Shown here: positions 20,340 through 30,575 of the stretch, piece by piece
Layout of the letters: each line of letters starts with the position of its first letter
Position numbering within the stretch: position 1 is the first letter of the stretch
Origin: Methylococcales bacterium
GTDB taxonomy: Bacteria; Pseudomonadota; Gammaproteobacteria; Methylococcales; Methylomonadaceae
DNA length: 32,208 nt
Direction: 5' to 3'
Assembly: GCA_023134955.1 (NCBI GenBank)
Contig: JAGLUC010000460.1
Coordinates: 1-32,208 of the forward strand
The notes under the pieces: generated by a model
The model's database searches: none
Told to the model about the DNA's origin: nothing
The model's input: the letters and a program-made list of their open reading frames with translations, nothing else
Position numbers and translations under genes: made by a program

Positions 20340-22493
20340 TTAAATTTTTTTACGTTCCACAAAAAATTCCTGAGTAGGCACCTTAACGCCACCTGAGTCT
20401 AGGTGGTACTTCTCAAATAGAGACTTAGTTTCTGTGGTCAGCCAATGAGTTTCTAACCCTGAGTTATCCAGAAAATCAAAAGAGGTATACATAGGCTTAT
20501 TAGATTTAGCCATATTTTCACTTCCAGGCATAGGAAACATATTCCCTAAGGCATTCACATCGTCATCACGAGAGATTTCGCCATATTTATAATATGCAGA
20601 CTGTACTGCTCCTTCTGGACTAGATGGTTCCATATGATCAAGATGCATGTCTTGAATTTCCTTAGGCTTAAGGCTTAGTGAAAATGCTGCTTCCTTTAAG
20701 CATCCATTACCATCTAAATCTAGCTGCAACAAGCGGTAAAATAAGACCTTAACTCTCACCTCATTACTCCTATAACGCCATGGGGTTAACCAACTTTCTA
20801 AAGTCTTCTTATCAAGGCTTACACTATTAGGAATTAGTGACTCCGATCCTACCTTATTCGCCTTAATAATATGATTTGCCATATCTTTAGCCGGCTTATA
20901 GTCAGGAGCCATTAAGGTCGTTTTCCAGAAAATTCTAGCCTGCTCATGCACCTCTAGGTGCTTAGTATTATCACTAACTAATTCCTCTAAAACCTTCTTA
21001 GCAATATCAGTACTAAATACCTGAGTGTGATTTAACTTAATATATTGCAAAATAAAACTGACTAGCCCCGACAAAACTCCTTCATGGCCTAAAGCAAGAA
21101 GTAAATGTACCGTCTTAAAGGTATCCGTTTTATCAGAGAATTCAGCCTCTAAAGCTTTATTTACACGCCCATTAGCTTTTAACTTGAATATATCCAGAAA
21201 CTGTCGAATACACTCAAAAATGGAAAAGTCTTTATGTAAATCTTTACATGAATACCGGTCTTTATACCCATTTAAATAATCTTTAATTGCATCCCTAAAT
21301 TTATCATGGGACTTCAACCCTATTTTTGTAGACCCCGTTAAATAAGTCGTTGCTAAAAAGGCAATTAATTTATTATTTGTATCCGTGTTATTTTTAAAGA
21401 CCTTGTCTCCCCACTGCTCTTCCCTAGCAACAATTTCCTTATCAATATCTTCATCACTAATATTTGTGTTTTTACTAGAAATACATAAAGAGCGATAAAA
21501 TTGATTTTTCACCAAGTCCAGATCATCTAACGCCAAAGACCGATCATTCAATACCTCAAATAAAGTATAGGCATCTTCAGAGTTTCCTGTTTGAATAACA
21601 CAAAGCTTGACCCCCTCCAAAAATGCAACAGCAGAGTCAATAATTGAAAGCGAGGTTTTAAATGGTGAGAGTGTTCTCCCCTTACTTCTTATCTTGCTTA
21701 TTTCAACTAGTGAATCAAAAATTTGCTCAACAGCGTTTAGGTACACTGATTCAATACACTCATTAGTTAAGTTAGACCGGTCAACCTCGACTTTTAACGC
21801 ATGCTGACTATCACTCCTAACAATGATTCGTGATAATGCCTTGCATAAAGATAAATTATATGAGTTGCGATCATACGATAACCTAGGCAAGTAAACTTCA
21901 GTAAACGTTAACAGTTTTGCAATATATCTTTCAGAAAAGTCCTCTTCGGATTCTGGTTCACTAGGTAAATGAACAATTGATAAATATTCGTCTAATATTT
22001 TTTGCAACGCAGTCTCATTTGAATCACTTCCAGCATCAAAAGATTCTTCAAGATCATCTATATCAATAATTTTCGGTATATCTTTGGTGACAGCATACTT
22101 TATTGATGTATTAAATTTATCTAGTAAGCCTGAAATTGCAATTTGTTGCTTACCAACTAAAGCCTCTCGTATAGTCGTGCGTAATAATAGAAAAAGTAGA
22201 AAGTTGGTTAAATAGATTGTTGTAAATCGTTGTTGTCCATCAATTAGCTGATGCAATAACACATCGGCCTTAGAGGTACTGACAGTAACAATAGAGCCCG
22301 CAAAATACTCACCATCAGTATTTTTCTGATTCTCTAGGCTCCAATCATCTAAAAGTTGCTTAACAATATCCTTTCCCCATTTATAAGGGCGCTGATAATG
22401 TGGAATTCTAATATCACCAATAGTTTCATCATTTGTACCAATATCACAACTTAACTTATAAAAATTTCTTACTTCAGCGCCCTTTAAATCCAT
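20340..22493 (-). CDS. DUF262-DUF1524 protein, GmrSD/SspE-like nuclease
   Basis: N-terminal IRIPHYQRPYKWG and LIDGQQRFTTIYL; C-terminal HLDHMEPSSP...NALGNMFPMPGSENMAKSNKP resembles a DUF1524 HNH-type domain. Confidence 0.8.
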   Translation of the reverse strand: MDLKGAEVRNFYKLSCDIGTNDETIGDIRIPHYQRPYKWGKDIVKQLLDDWSLENQKNTDGEYFAGSIVTVSTSKADVLLHQLIDGQQRFTTIYLTNFLLFLLLRTTIREALVGKQQIAISGLLDKFNTSIKYAVTKDIPKIIDIDDLEESFDAGSDSNETALQKILDEYLSIVHLPSEPESEEDFSERYIAKLLTFTEVYLPRLSYDRNSYNLSLCKALSRIIVRSDSQHALKVEVDRSNLTNECIESVYLNAVEQIFDSLVEISKIRSKGRTLSPFKTSLSIIDSAVAFLEGVKLCVIQTGNSEDAYTLFEVLNDRSLALDDLDLVKNQFYRSLCISSKNTNISDEDIDKEIVAREEQWGDKVFKNNTDTNNKLIAFLATTYLTGSTKIGLKSHDKFRDAIKDYLNGYKDRYSCKDLHKDFSIFECIRQFLDIFKLKANGRVNKALEAEFSDKTDTFKTVHLLLALGHEGVLSGLVSFILQYIKLNHTQVFSTDIAKKVLEELVSDNTKHLEVHEQARIFWKTTLMAPDYKPAKDMANHIIKANKVGSESLIPNSVSLDKKTLESWLTPWRYRSNEVRVKVLFYRLLQLDLDGNGCLKEAAFSLSLKPKEIQDMHLDHMEPSSPEGAVQSAYYKYGEISRDDDVNALGNMFPMPGSENMAKSNKPMYTSFDFLDNSGLETHWLTTETKSLFEKYHLDSGGVKVPTQEFFVERKKI

Positions 22494-22659
22494 GTTTGAC
22501 TCCTACATAACTTGCTTAAATTTATTAAAAAAATTGCTGTTCTTTCAGGTTAGGAACGTGCATGAAATAACTTCGATAACTTGATTTAAAAACTTTGATA
22601 ACCCAAGGCTTCTAATTTTGAGTTGCCTTGCTTAATTCGTGCACGATCCTTAGTAACCC

Positions 22660-24066
22660 CTAATAACTCAACTTCATCACCCGCTTATCACCACCAAACT
22701 CACTTGGATTAAGCTCAGCTAATTGATCCCTAACTCTCTGCCTTAAATCTTTAGCGGGAGCCATAACATACTCTTCATAACCTGGATCATCAGGATTTAA
22801 CAGCAATAATTTAGACAACGCTGAAGCCAATCGAGTAACCGCTTTTACATCGCGACTATCCCCTTTGAGGGTAGGCACTACACCATAGGGGAATTCAACA
22901 TGACTCACCAATCGTAGTTGGTGTAAAAACTGTCCGAAAACATCGGCCTTAATACCGTAACCATGTGCTGCAGATTCCGTTGTGAAACGTGGTATTTTCC
23001 AGCCTGGAATAATGCCATGAAACCGATCTAATAACGCATCATCTTGGAACATTTCAGGTAAACTTTTAATATAGTCTTGCTGTCGAGGCAGACCCTCATG
23101 AATACCAATATTAGCTAGTACAATCAAACCGCACTCGCTCGTTATTTTTTCTTGGCCCACACTATATTGTCCAGACTCTAAAAAGTCTTTAAATTTGGCA
23201 TGGATATCATCCGCACCTTTAAAGTTAATTGACTGCCCTTCATCTAAAACCAATAAATCATATTTCCCAATAAGCCCCACTTCCTTGGTAGATAGATTCA
23301 TAAACAACTGTGCCTGAGTTAAAGCTCCACCACTATTTAGCCATGTATAACGACTTAAATTTGAATAAATATATGATTTTCCTGTCCCTTTAGGGGCTAG
23401 CTCCATCATATTTAAATTATTTTGCACTAACGGTAGTAATCGCAACAACACATTATTTTGCTGTTCATCACTATAAGCGGAAGGTTCATACCCCATAGTT
23501 CGTAGCAATAATGCAATCCACTCTCGTGTACTGAACTCCTTTCTCGCATTAATTAACTGCTCCAAGCGTACCGATCCAGACTGCATAGGGTGAAATTCTA
23601 TTAATTCAACCACATTAGTTTTACCTTCCTCTCGCACAGCAAGTCGCCCAGCCCCCCACTGCCCACCCTCTAGCAATGAATCATTATTTTCTAAAACTTC
23701 ACTAGTCACATGTGCATTGCGCTCATCAATACAGGGAATAGCAATTAATTTCTTATCATTTTTAATATCAATCCTTGCATCAAATCGATCTAACAATACG
23801 ACCGACTCGTTTCTCTGTAATTGATATTTAATTTTTTCTTTTTCAGTTTTTGCCGGTAAATGCTTGCTCATAAAGCTTGTAATATCGTTGTAGACCTCAG
23901 CATTTGATTTATTAGGCTCTTGAAAACGTGAAATCAACCACTCTTCAACAAAACTGGGAATCGTTCGCTTATCACGAATTTTTAATTGCCTGACCAACGC
24001 TTTATCAATCGTTAGTTCACTAAAATTTTCTAGTATTTTAGTATCTAATTCTTCTTTATTAATCAT
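22660..24066 (-). CDS. brxL: BREX BrxL-like AAA protein without a Lon protease domain
   Basis: NNLNMMELAPKGTGKSYIYSNLSRYTWLNSGGALTQAQLFMNL, LLVLDEGQSINF; 468 aa ending just after the AAA region. Confidence 0.87.
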   Translation of the reverse strand: MINKEELDTKILENFSELTIDKALVRQLKIRDKRTIPSFVEEWLISRFQEPNKSNAEVYNDITSFMSKHLPAKTEKEKIKYQLQRNESVVLLDRFDARIDIKNDKKLIAIPCIDERNAHVTSEVLENNDSLLEGGQWGAGRLAVREEGKTNVVELIEFHPMQSGSVRLEQLINARKEFSTREWIALLLRTMGYEPSAYSDEQQNNVLLRLLPLVQNNLNMMELAPKGTGKSYIYSNLSRYTWLNSGGALTQAQLFMNLSTKEVGLIGKYDLLVLDEGQSINFKGADDIHAKFKDFLESGQYSVGQEKITSECGLIVLANIGIHEGLPRQQDYIKSLPEMFQDDALLDRFHGIIPGWKIPRFTTESAAHGYGIKADVFGQFLHQLRLVSHVEFPYGVVPTLKGDSRDVKAVTRLASALSKLLLLNPDDPGYEEYVMAPAKDLRQRVRDQLAELNPSEFGGDKRVMKLSY

Positions 24067-26346
24067 CTAAAACATTCCCTCAAACCCTTGTGTTGCCGAA
24101 TCTATACTAATTAATGGCTCTGGTAAAAAACAAGAAAAAACTTTTGAATTAACCTCATGCGCTCCCTCCCTGTCATAACTTAGCTCTATGGCTAATTCAA
24201 TCATACCGACCTGCTCGTTATCGGAAGAAAAGTTTAGAAGCAGGCGACGAGATTCCCCTTTAGACATTGCTGTTGTTGATGCTTCTCCTATAAGAGGGAA
24301 CTTGAATTTCCATTTAATATTTTCAACAAAAACATCTGCGACTAATTCAGCCTCAATTTGCCACGATTTATCATTAATACGCTGGCACTTATCACTTAAA
24401 ATATTGACCATGAGTGGTGTGACACCTGCTTCAGCGTGTTTGGAAGAGAGCGTAACAAATGGAATCAACACTTCCTCAGGCGTTAACCCACCATGTGTTA
24501 GTAACGCGTCATCCGTTAACCCCACTCTTTCCTTAGGCACCAAATAAGATTTCTTTCCACCAGAATTAATGAATGCAAAACCTTCTGGCTCTTGCCCATA
24601 ATCACAAGGAACAGAAAAAACTCGCTCTTTGGTATCACCTAATTTATCACCCTGATATTTTGACCGAGTCACCGTCATACCATGATCAGCGGTAATTAAA
24701 AACACCACATCCCGATGTAAGTAAGCAGCGTCTTTACTCCAACGCTCTACCGACTCCATCAGCTGCCGTAAAACCAATGAAACATCTTTTCTATGCTTCT
24801 CAAAATCAACGCAGTCATGTAAGCGCTCATCAATTCTATTCTCGAAAAAAACCAGTAAATTTGTTTCTTCTTTGATGTGCTCTTTTTTAGATTCCTGCCA
24901 ACTTTTAACAACCCTCAAAGAATCCTGCTCGGGTAAATACTGACCATACACTTGTCGTATTGCCATTTCTTTATCGCTCGGTAACTTACTGGTCTCTTTT
25001 CCCGTTATCAGCGCCATTTTTCCAACTTCAGTTAAGGTAGGTAAAGGCGAAAATAAGGTTTCACTGCCTAACGATAGATGATTAACCTTAGAGGCACTTT
25101 CAAGCAATAAATCCTGATTTAAGGCTGAAAGCGCATCAACCATGCAAACAACAACTAAGTATCCTTTTTCAAGGTACTTATCAACGCGTGTAGAAAACTG
25201 CCTCCAATCCGATTCCGAGCGCGCGATACGCGCTGACTGAGCGAGCAACCAATGGGAAAAACTTAAATTTAAAGTATTATCAACAGCTTGCTCAGATAAA
25301 AACTGCTGCCGGATAAAATCAAAATAACCTTGGCTCCATTTATGCACCTCACTCATCGTAGAACTCTGAGATAACACTCCAAATTTTGAACGATCCAAAA
25401 TACCTGAGAACTCAACAGCGTACTGATTGACTAACTCATCATCAAACTCTGCCAACTTACTGATAAGCTCATCAGATATATAGCTTATATTATTCTGTAC
25501 TAGCTCATTTAACCGCATTAAAACCAATGGCCATGGTGCAATAACTAACTCAGCCAAGACCATTACTTCCAACTCTCCTTTATCAACTAAGCGATAAGAC
25601 CTTTCAATAGCCTCTATACACTTAACAGGTAAATCCTTTGCCCTCGCTTCAGATAACTCCAACAAAGGTAATTCAAGTAATAAGGTTGATAAAGACCTAG
25701 CTGGCAGGGCAATATTAAGGTGGAATTTAGAAATATTTTTACGCAACAATTCTTGGTGCTGCTCATAAGCAAGGCTAGCAATAAAGGCAGGAACAGACTC
25801 AGACTGTAATAAGTCATGAATGAATCTCTCAGACAACTCTTCTGATAAATTAAACTCATGTTTTAAATAGGTGATGAAATAAGACTTCACCTCACTTTCT
25901 TTAAATATCACCCAAAACGCATTACTCTGATTAAGAAGTGCCTGTGAAAAACACACAAAATCTTTTACCATAAGCCCTGCATCAACGCTCATGACAATAA
26001 TATCAATGAGACTCAAGTCCGTTAGATCTTCCGGTATCTTATTCAATAACGCTAGCTGAATAATAAGCTCATCCGATAACCAACTGGGTAAATTCTGTTG
26101 CACTAAATGCCGATAAACAACCCGTGGAATTAAATACTGCGTAGGAAAAACACCATCTAAGCCTTCAAAATAGCCAAAACTATTAAAAACAGCCTTACTG
26201 CTAAATCGCACTCGCAAAACATCATTAGTATCACTTTTTAAATGCTGATTAATGGTATTCCTTAATGAATCTACCTTATCGTAATGGGCTGTTAAAGCTT
26301 CGTCAGCATCAATATTAAACGGGTCAAAAACAAACTGAACGCTCAT
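24067..26346 (-). CDS. pglZ: BREX PglZ-like alkaline phosphatase-fold protein
   Basis: 759 aa; VVCMVDALSAL, VVFLITADHGMTVTRSKYQGDKLGDTKERVFSVPCDYG, LTHGGLTPEEVLIPFV. Confidence 0.88.
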   Translation of the reverse strand: MSVQFVFDPFNIDADEALTAHYDKVDSLRNTINQHLKSDTNDVLRVRFSSKAVFNSFGYFEGLDGVFPTQYLIPRVVYRHLVQQNLPSWLSDELIIQLALLNKIPEDLTDLSLIDIIVMSVDAGLMVKDFVCFSQALLNQSNAFWVIFKESEVKSYFITYLKHEFNLSEELSERFIHDLLQSESVPAFIASLAYEQHQELLRKNISKFHLNIALPARSLSTLLLELPLLELSEARAKDLPVKCIEAIERSYRLVDKGELEVMVLAELVIAPWPLVLMRLNELVQNNISYISDELISKLAEFDDELVNQYAVEFSGILDRSKFGVLSQSSTMSEVHKWSQGYFDFIRQQFLSEQAVDNTLNLSFSHWLLAQSARIARSESDWRQFSTRVDKYLEKGYLVVVCMVDALSALNQDLLLESASKVNHLSLGSETLFSPLPTLTEVGKMALITGKETSKLPSDKEMAIRQVYGQYLPEQDSLRVVKSWQESKKEHIKEETNLLVFFENRIDERLHDCVDFEKHRKDVSLVLRQLMESVERWSKDAAYLHRDVVFLITADHGMTVTRSKYQGDKLGDTKERVFSVPCDYGQEPEGFAFINSGGKKSYLVPKERVGLTDDALLTHGGLTPEEVLIPFVTLSSKHAEAGVTPLMVNILSDKCQRINDKSWQIEAELVADVFVENIKWKFKFPLIGEASTTAMSKGESRRLLLNFSSDNEQVGMIELAIELSYDREGAHEVNSKVFSCFLPEPLISIDSATQGFEGMF

Positions 26347-26351
26347 TCAGC

Positions 26352-29300
26352 TCACCTCTTACAATCGTCTAAAAGGCTTTCAAGTAAACTCACAATATCC
26401 TGATTAGATAACCCTGACTGTTGCAAAGCTATTCTAACTTGCCCCTTAACTTTATCAACTGGTTGAGGTTCATCGATCTCAGATGTTGTCCCTGGAAATA
26501 TATCTGTAAATGATGAAGAATCACCATAATCAGACTGCCCCTTTATAAAAGGTTGAACACTCTCTTTAGTAGGCTCCCTTCTTTCCGGTTCAGGCATTCT
26601 TGCCTGCTCAAATAAGGACTCTAATACACCGGTACAGCGACCAATATCCGAATCTGAACACTCACTAAATTTCTTAGCTAACAACTGATGAATAACGGCC
26701 TTAGGCGATACATCATCGGCAACTTCAGCACCTTCAAGTAGCCCAATTAACTGATTTGATTGATGGGTATTAATAGACTGTAAACGAGAAATAATGGCAT
26801 GACGCTCCTCAGAGTTATCTGGAAAAACATCAACCCAGCAGGCTTTTATCTCATGTAATTTAGCATCTTCAACACGCGAAAAATCATCAAAGACCGTTCT
26901 AACCGCATCCAAAACTTTCTGTATATTTTGTGTATCGAGCAAATCTCTCTTGATATCGAATAATTCAATTAAAAAACCAGCTAGGTCTTGAGGTGTTTTT
27001 CCTTTTTCTTCAATAAATTTAACTAAGCTCTGTGTTTTCAGACCAAGTTTATTAGACTGCTTTACTCCTTCCGGCTTATTCTTAATAAAGTCACTCAAGG
27101 CACTCGCACATAACGGAGCATATTCTTCATTAGACACCCCCTCAACTTGCTCAACCTTAAGAATCCGTCCGACTAAAAATAAAACCGAAAATTGCTTTTT
27201 ACTAAACTCAAATAACTGAACCGTTAATTTACTACCTTTAGTAAAGGCATCCACTAATGTTTTAGCAAACTCGGCATCTTTTTTCTGACTTCCCCAGCGT
27301 AAACGTTTGACCTCCTGCCGAATAGAAACGGCAGCAAAGAGAGGTAAAGTACAAGCAGGCAACCCATAAGGCGGTGCAATTAATTTATTTCTTAATTCAC
27401 TAACAATATACGGATTTTCACGTTTTCTAAGCAACGTATCATGTAATAACTTTAAAATCTCACGTAGCTTACCCTGAGTCTCTTCCGCTGATTTGATCCC
27501 TAAGCCACTTGCCTGTTGAACAAATAATGAATTAGCGCCTAATATGCCGTCAATTAAAGCCGACAGCTCACTCGTTTCTTTTGCCTCACCTAATAAATCC
27601 GTTTGATACGTTGGATTTTCATCAAACTCTAAAATACGCTCAACAATTTTGACTAACTTCGAGCTGCCTGAATACTTCTCGTCCCGCAATACATTCATAT
27701 TCATCGCCCTAATAGGCAACTCATGACTATAAAGCTGATTAACTTCCTGCTCTAAATACCCTTTAAATCCATGCCAGCTAAGACAATCAATAGGATCAAC
27801 AGCCCCCGACTTAAAAACCTTACATTGCGCAGACTCTAATCCCGATCGACCATACAACACCTGAAGCATCGACTTAATAGCATTACGGTTACTTTCACCT
27901 TTCGCCTCCAGTTGTCGCTTCAAATCTTCTGACAGCGCCGATCCTTGTTTTAATTGATCCGCAATTGCTAAATAACGGCACAGCAAATCATTTAAATGAT
28001 AACTAACACCATTTTCAGTATAAGTCTGTACCTCAATACCCTGCACCGGCATCCAAAAATAGATATTTTGGTTAGCCATCTCCTGTATTCTCGCCTTAAC
28101 TGTCAGCACCTCTTCTTTTGTCTGAGCTAATACCAGAAAGACACGAGCAGAAATTAAAGAGTCTTTCAATTTAATAGACTCTGGCGCAAAAGGAGCGGTT
28201 AATAATTCAACTGAAAAAGAACGAATAATACCGCAAGCTGAAGGCTCTAAGTCATGCAGGTCAAGCGTGGGCAATAAATCTTGCTGCATTAACGGATAGC
28301 TTTCAAATAAATATTGATAAGAACGCCCAGAAAAATATTTAGTCCCCTTTTCAATAAGAGCATCAATATCAACCCCACCTTCTCCTGCTAATGACCAAAA
28401 ATGATTCGCCGTATTCTTCCAAATAACACCCGCTGCTTTTAACCAAGATAAATGCTCATTCAGCGTATGAGACGCAGGCGTATTAGAGAGCGAGTCGTAA
28501 AGCGTGCAGGCCAAAAAGTCTTCACTCGCCTTAAAGGACTCACCTAATAATTGCGCTAATAACAAAGAGCTTAAAATATCTTTACGAATAGCAACCTCAT
28601 GCACATCACCACTGACACAAGCCAGTGCCTGCTCATAACGCCGCCAATCACTGCCTGATTCTTTCTTTATACTTTCTTCATAATAATGCAATAAATGAGG
28701 GAAACGAATTAGCTCCGATTGCCACAACAGACCATCCCTTAACTCCTTATTTAAGATGTCCCCTGCATTCTCACGAAAAAAGGTTAATGCTGTTCTATTC
28801 GCTTGTGCTAATTTAGAAAAATTAAACAGGCCGACTGCCATTAAAGGATGCAAAGGGTACACATCCTCAAATAATGATTCTAGCTCTGTACTTAATGGAT
28901 GAAACACAGGCAATCGCTGACATGCTTCCACTAGTTTCGCTTTTTCAGATTGGCTCTCTATTAAAAGCTTACGCCCCTCCTCAGACCAAACCTTTTGCAT
29001 CCCCAGCAGATGATAGCCATCACTCTCAGCCGCATTCAGTTCTATTTTAAAAGGCTTATTAAAGCGCCCTGAAATTTTCTCTAAACCTTCTTTAATGGTA
29101 TCCGATGCATTAGTTCTGCTGGCATACTCAGGAAATGAAACATGCGATACCCCAAAAAATAAAGTATGTCCCACATCTGGTGAGCAGCAGGTTTCTACAA
29201 AATGCTGTAAGCTGATAATTTCTTGCCCAGCATTACGAGCAGGGTTACCAATTAACTCTTCTAACGCATTACCAAACTCATCCCACAGAACAACAATCCC

Positions 29301-30077
29301 ACCATAGTTATACTTTTCAGCAAGATTTTTTCCCGCTTCCGAATACGCTTCAATAAAATTTTTACCGCCTGCCTGAGCAACATTGAAAACACTGCCGTGG
29401 CACACATTTTTATGCCACTGCAAAAAAGCATCTAACGCCAGAGGTTCATGCTCCCTTAAAGCCAAGATTAATTCAGTGGTCGTGAAATAACTATCAATAC
29501 TCCACTGAGACAAATCAGCATCAATAAAAGCAGCATCAAGCGCTAACAATTCTTCGAAGCGTTCTACACATACTTCATATTCTGTCGAGAATAGGATTTG
29601 CTTAATATCTAAGCTTTTCTCTCTTTGTAATGCATCATACAAACCCTCCATTAATTTATCGCCTAATGAAGTTGTACCTGATGCATACAAAGACACTAAC
29701 AAATAGGGTTTAGTATCTTCATTTTCTTTTGGTAAAAAAGTAGTTTGCAATGAATTGGCTAAATCTTCATTGCCTGTATGCCTAATTCTATCCGCTAACC
29801 GATTAAAGCCATCCGAACTTGCCCCATCACGTAATAATTGCGCTAACACCACCGCTAAGTGACTTTTTCCCGAACCATAGCTACCATACAAATTAATAGC
29901 ACGCTGTTGTTGTGCCGCTTCAGGTAGCACGGCTTTGCAAACATGCCTAAAAACCTGAATGGCCGATTGGGTGGGCATATAGCTGCCGACTAATGAATTA
30001 TCAGAAATCCCTTGATCCAACAAAATAGCTGCATTATTTTGATCCGTATTAATACGGATTACATCATGTAGGTTCAT
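26352..30077 (-). CDS. brxC: BREX P-loop protein BrxC/PglY
   Basis: 1241 aa; INLYGSYGSGKSHLAVVLAQLLRDGASSDGFNRL, GGIVVLWDEFGNALEELIG; DUF499/PglY-like size and layout. Confidence 0.88.
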   Translation of the reverse strand: MNLHDVIRINTDQNNAAILLDQGISDNSLVGSYMPTQSAIQVFRHVCKAVLPEAAQQQRAINLYGSYGSGKSHLAVVLAQLLRDGASSDGFNRLADRIRHTGNEDLANSLQTTFLPKENEDTKPYLLVSLYASGTTSLGDKLMEGLYDALQREKSLDIKQILFSTEYEVCVERFEELLALDAAFIDADLSQWSIDSYFTTTELILALREHEPLALDAFLQWHKNVCHGSVFNVAQAGGKNFIEAYSEAGKNLAEKYNYGGIVVLWDEFGNALEELIGNPARNAGQEIISLQHFVETCCSPDVGHTLFFGVSHVSFPEYASRTNASDTIKEGLEKISGRFNKPFKIELNAAESDGYHLLGMQKVWSEEGRKLLIESQSEKAKLVEACQRLPVFHPLSTELESLFEDVYPLHPLMAVGLFNFSKLAQANRTALTFFRENAGDILNKELRDGLLWQSELIRFPHLLHYYEESIKKESGSDWRRYEQALACVSGDVHEVAIRKDILSSLLLAQLLGESFKASEDFLACTLYDSLSNTPASHTLNEHLSWLKAAGVIWKNTANHFWSLAGEGGVDIDALIEKGTKYFSGRSYQYLFESYPLMQQDLLPTLDLHDLEPSACGIIRSFSVELLTAPFAPESIKLKDSLISARVFLVLAQTKEEVLTVKARIQEMANQNIYFWMPVQGIEVQTYTENGVSYHLNDLLCRYLAIADQLKQGSALSEDLKRQLEAKGESNRNAIKSMLQVLYGRSGLESAQCKVFKSGAVDPIDCLSWHGFKGYLEQEVNQLYSHELPIRAMNMNVLRDEKYSGSSKLVKIVERILEFDENPTYQTDLLGEAKETSELSALIDGILGANSLFVQQASGLGIKSAEETQGKLREILKLLHDTLLRKRENPYIVSELRNKLIAPPYGLPACTLPLFAAVSIRQEVKRLRWGSQKKDAEFAKTLVDAFTKGSKLTVQLFEFSKKQFSVLFLVGRILKVEQVEGVSNEEYAPLCASALSDFIKNKPEGVKQSNKLGLKTQSLVKFIEEKGKTPQDLAGFLIELFDIKRDLLDTQNIQKVLDAVRTVFDDFSRVEDAKLHEIKACWVDVFPDNSEERHAIISRLQSINTHQSNQLIGLLEGAEVADDVSPKAVIHQLLAKKFSECSDSDIGRCTGVLESLFEQARMPEPERREPTKESVQPFIKGQSDYGDSSSFTDIFPGTTSEIDEPQPVDKVKGQVRIALQQSGLSNQDIVSLLESLLDDCKR

Positions 30078-30095
30078 TACTTTTCCTTAATAAAA

Positions 30096-30563
30096 TTAAT
30101 CAGCACGCGCAGGTCGCCATACTTTTATAGCAAGGCCATCGAGTGGTTTATCTTTAAAATAAGCATTATTAATGGTTTGGAATTCATCACTCTCAGCAAA
30201 CACTAGCACAATCTTTTTTGTACTGTGCCACATCCCAATAGCAGACCAAAAAGCTTGCTTTTCCAATAATGACCATTGATTTAACCACTGCTCCGGCTGA
30301 TGAATAACCACACCTTCTTCTGGAATTTTTAATATTTTTTCTTCAAAGCGCTTACGAGAAACAATAAGTTCAGGGGTAGACTGCATTTTGGGCTGCTGCC
30401 AAAGCGCATAGCGAGGTAATAAAGCGCGAAGTGTCTGGGTTACATCATCAAGATCACGTAAACTTTTACTTGAAAACCCCACATTACAATACCGAAGGGT
30501 ACTCTCTGAATGATATTGATCAAGAGTCTCTTTCAATGTTGTATTTAGAAAATTTAAATCCAT
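30096..30563 (-). CDS. Uncharacterised BREX-4-associated small protein
   Basis: 155-aa ORF within the tight co-directional operon; no recognised domain. Confidence 0.75.
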   Translation of the reverse strand: MDLNFLNTTLKETLDQYHSESTLRYCNVGFSSKSLRDLDDVTQTLRALLPRYALWQQPKMQSTPELIVSRKRFEEKILKIPEEGVVIHQPEQWLNQWSLLEKQAFWSAIGMWHSTKKIVLVFAESDEFQTINNAYFKDKPLDGLAIKVWRPARAD

Positions 30564-30575
30564 TCGTATTTCCTC

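Noticed and set aside
22569-22602. Near-identical 12-bp repeats aacttcgataac/aactttgataac
   Set aside because: Only two copies with a mismatch in AT-rich DNA; no evidence for a CRISPR or iteron array, and no CRISPR array was seen elsewhere in the window.
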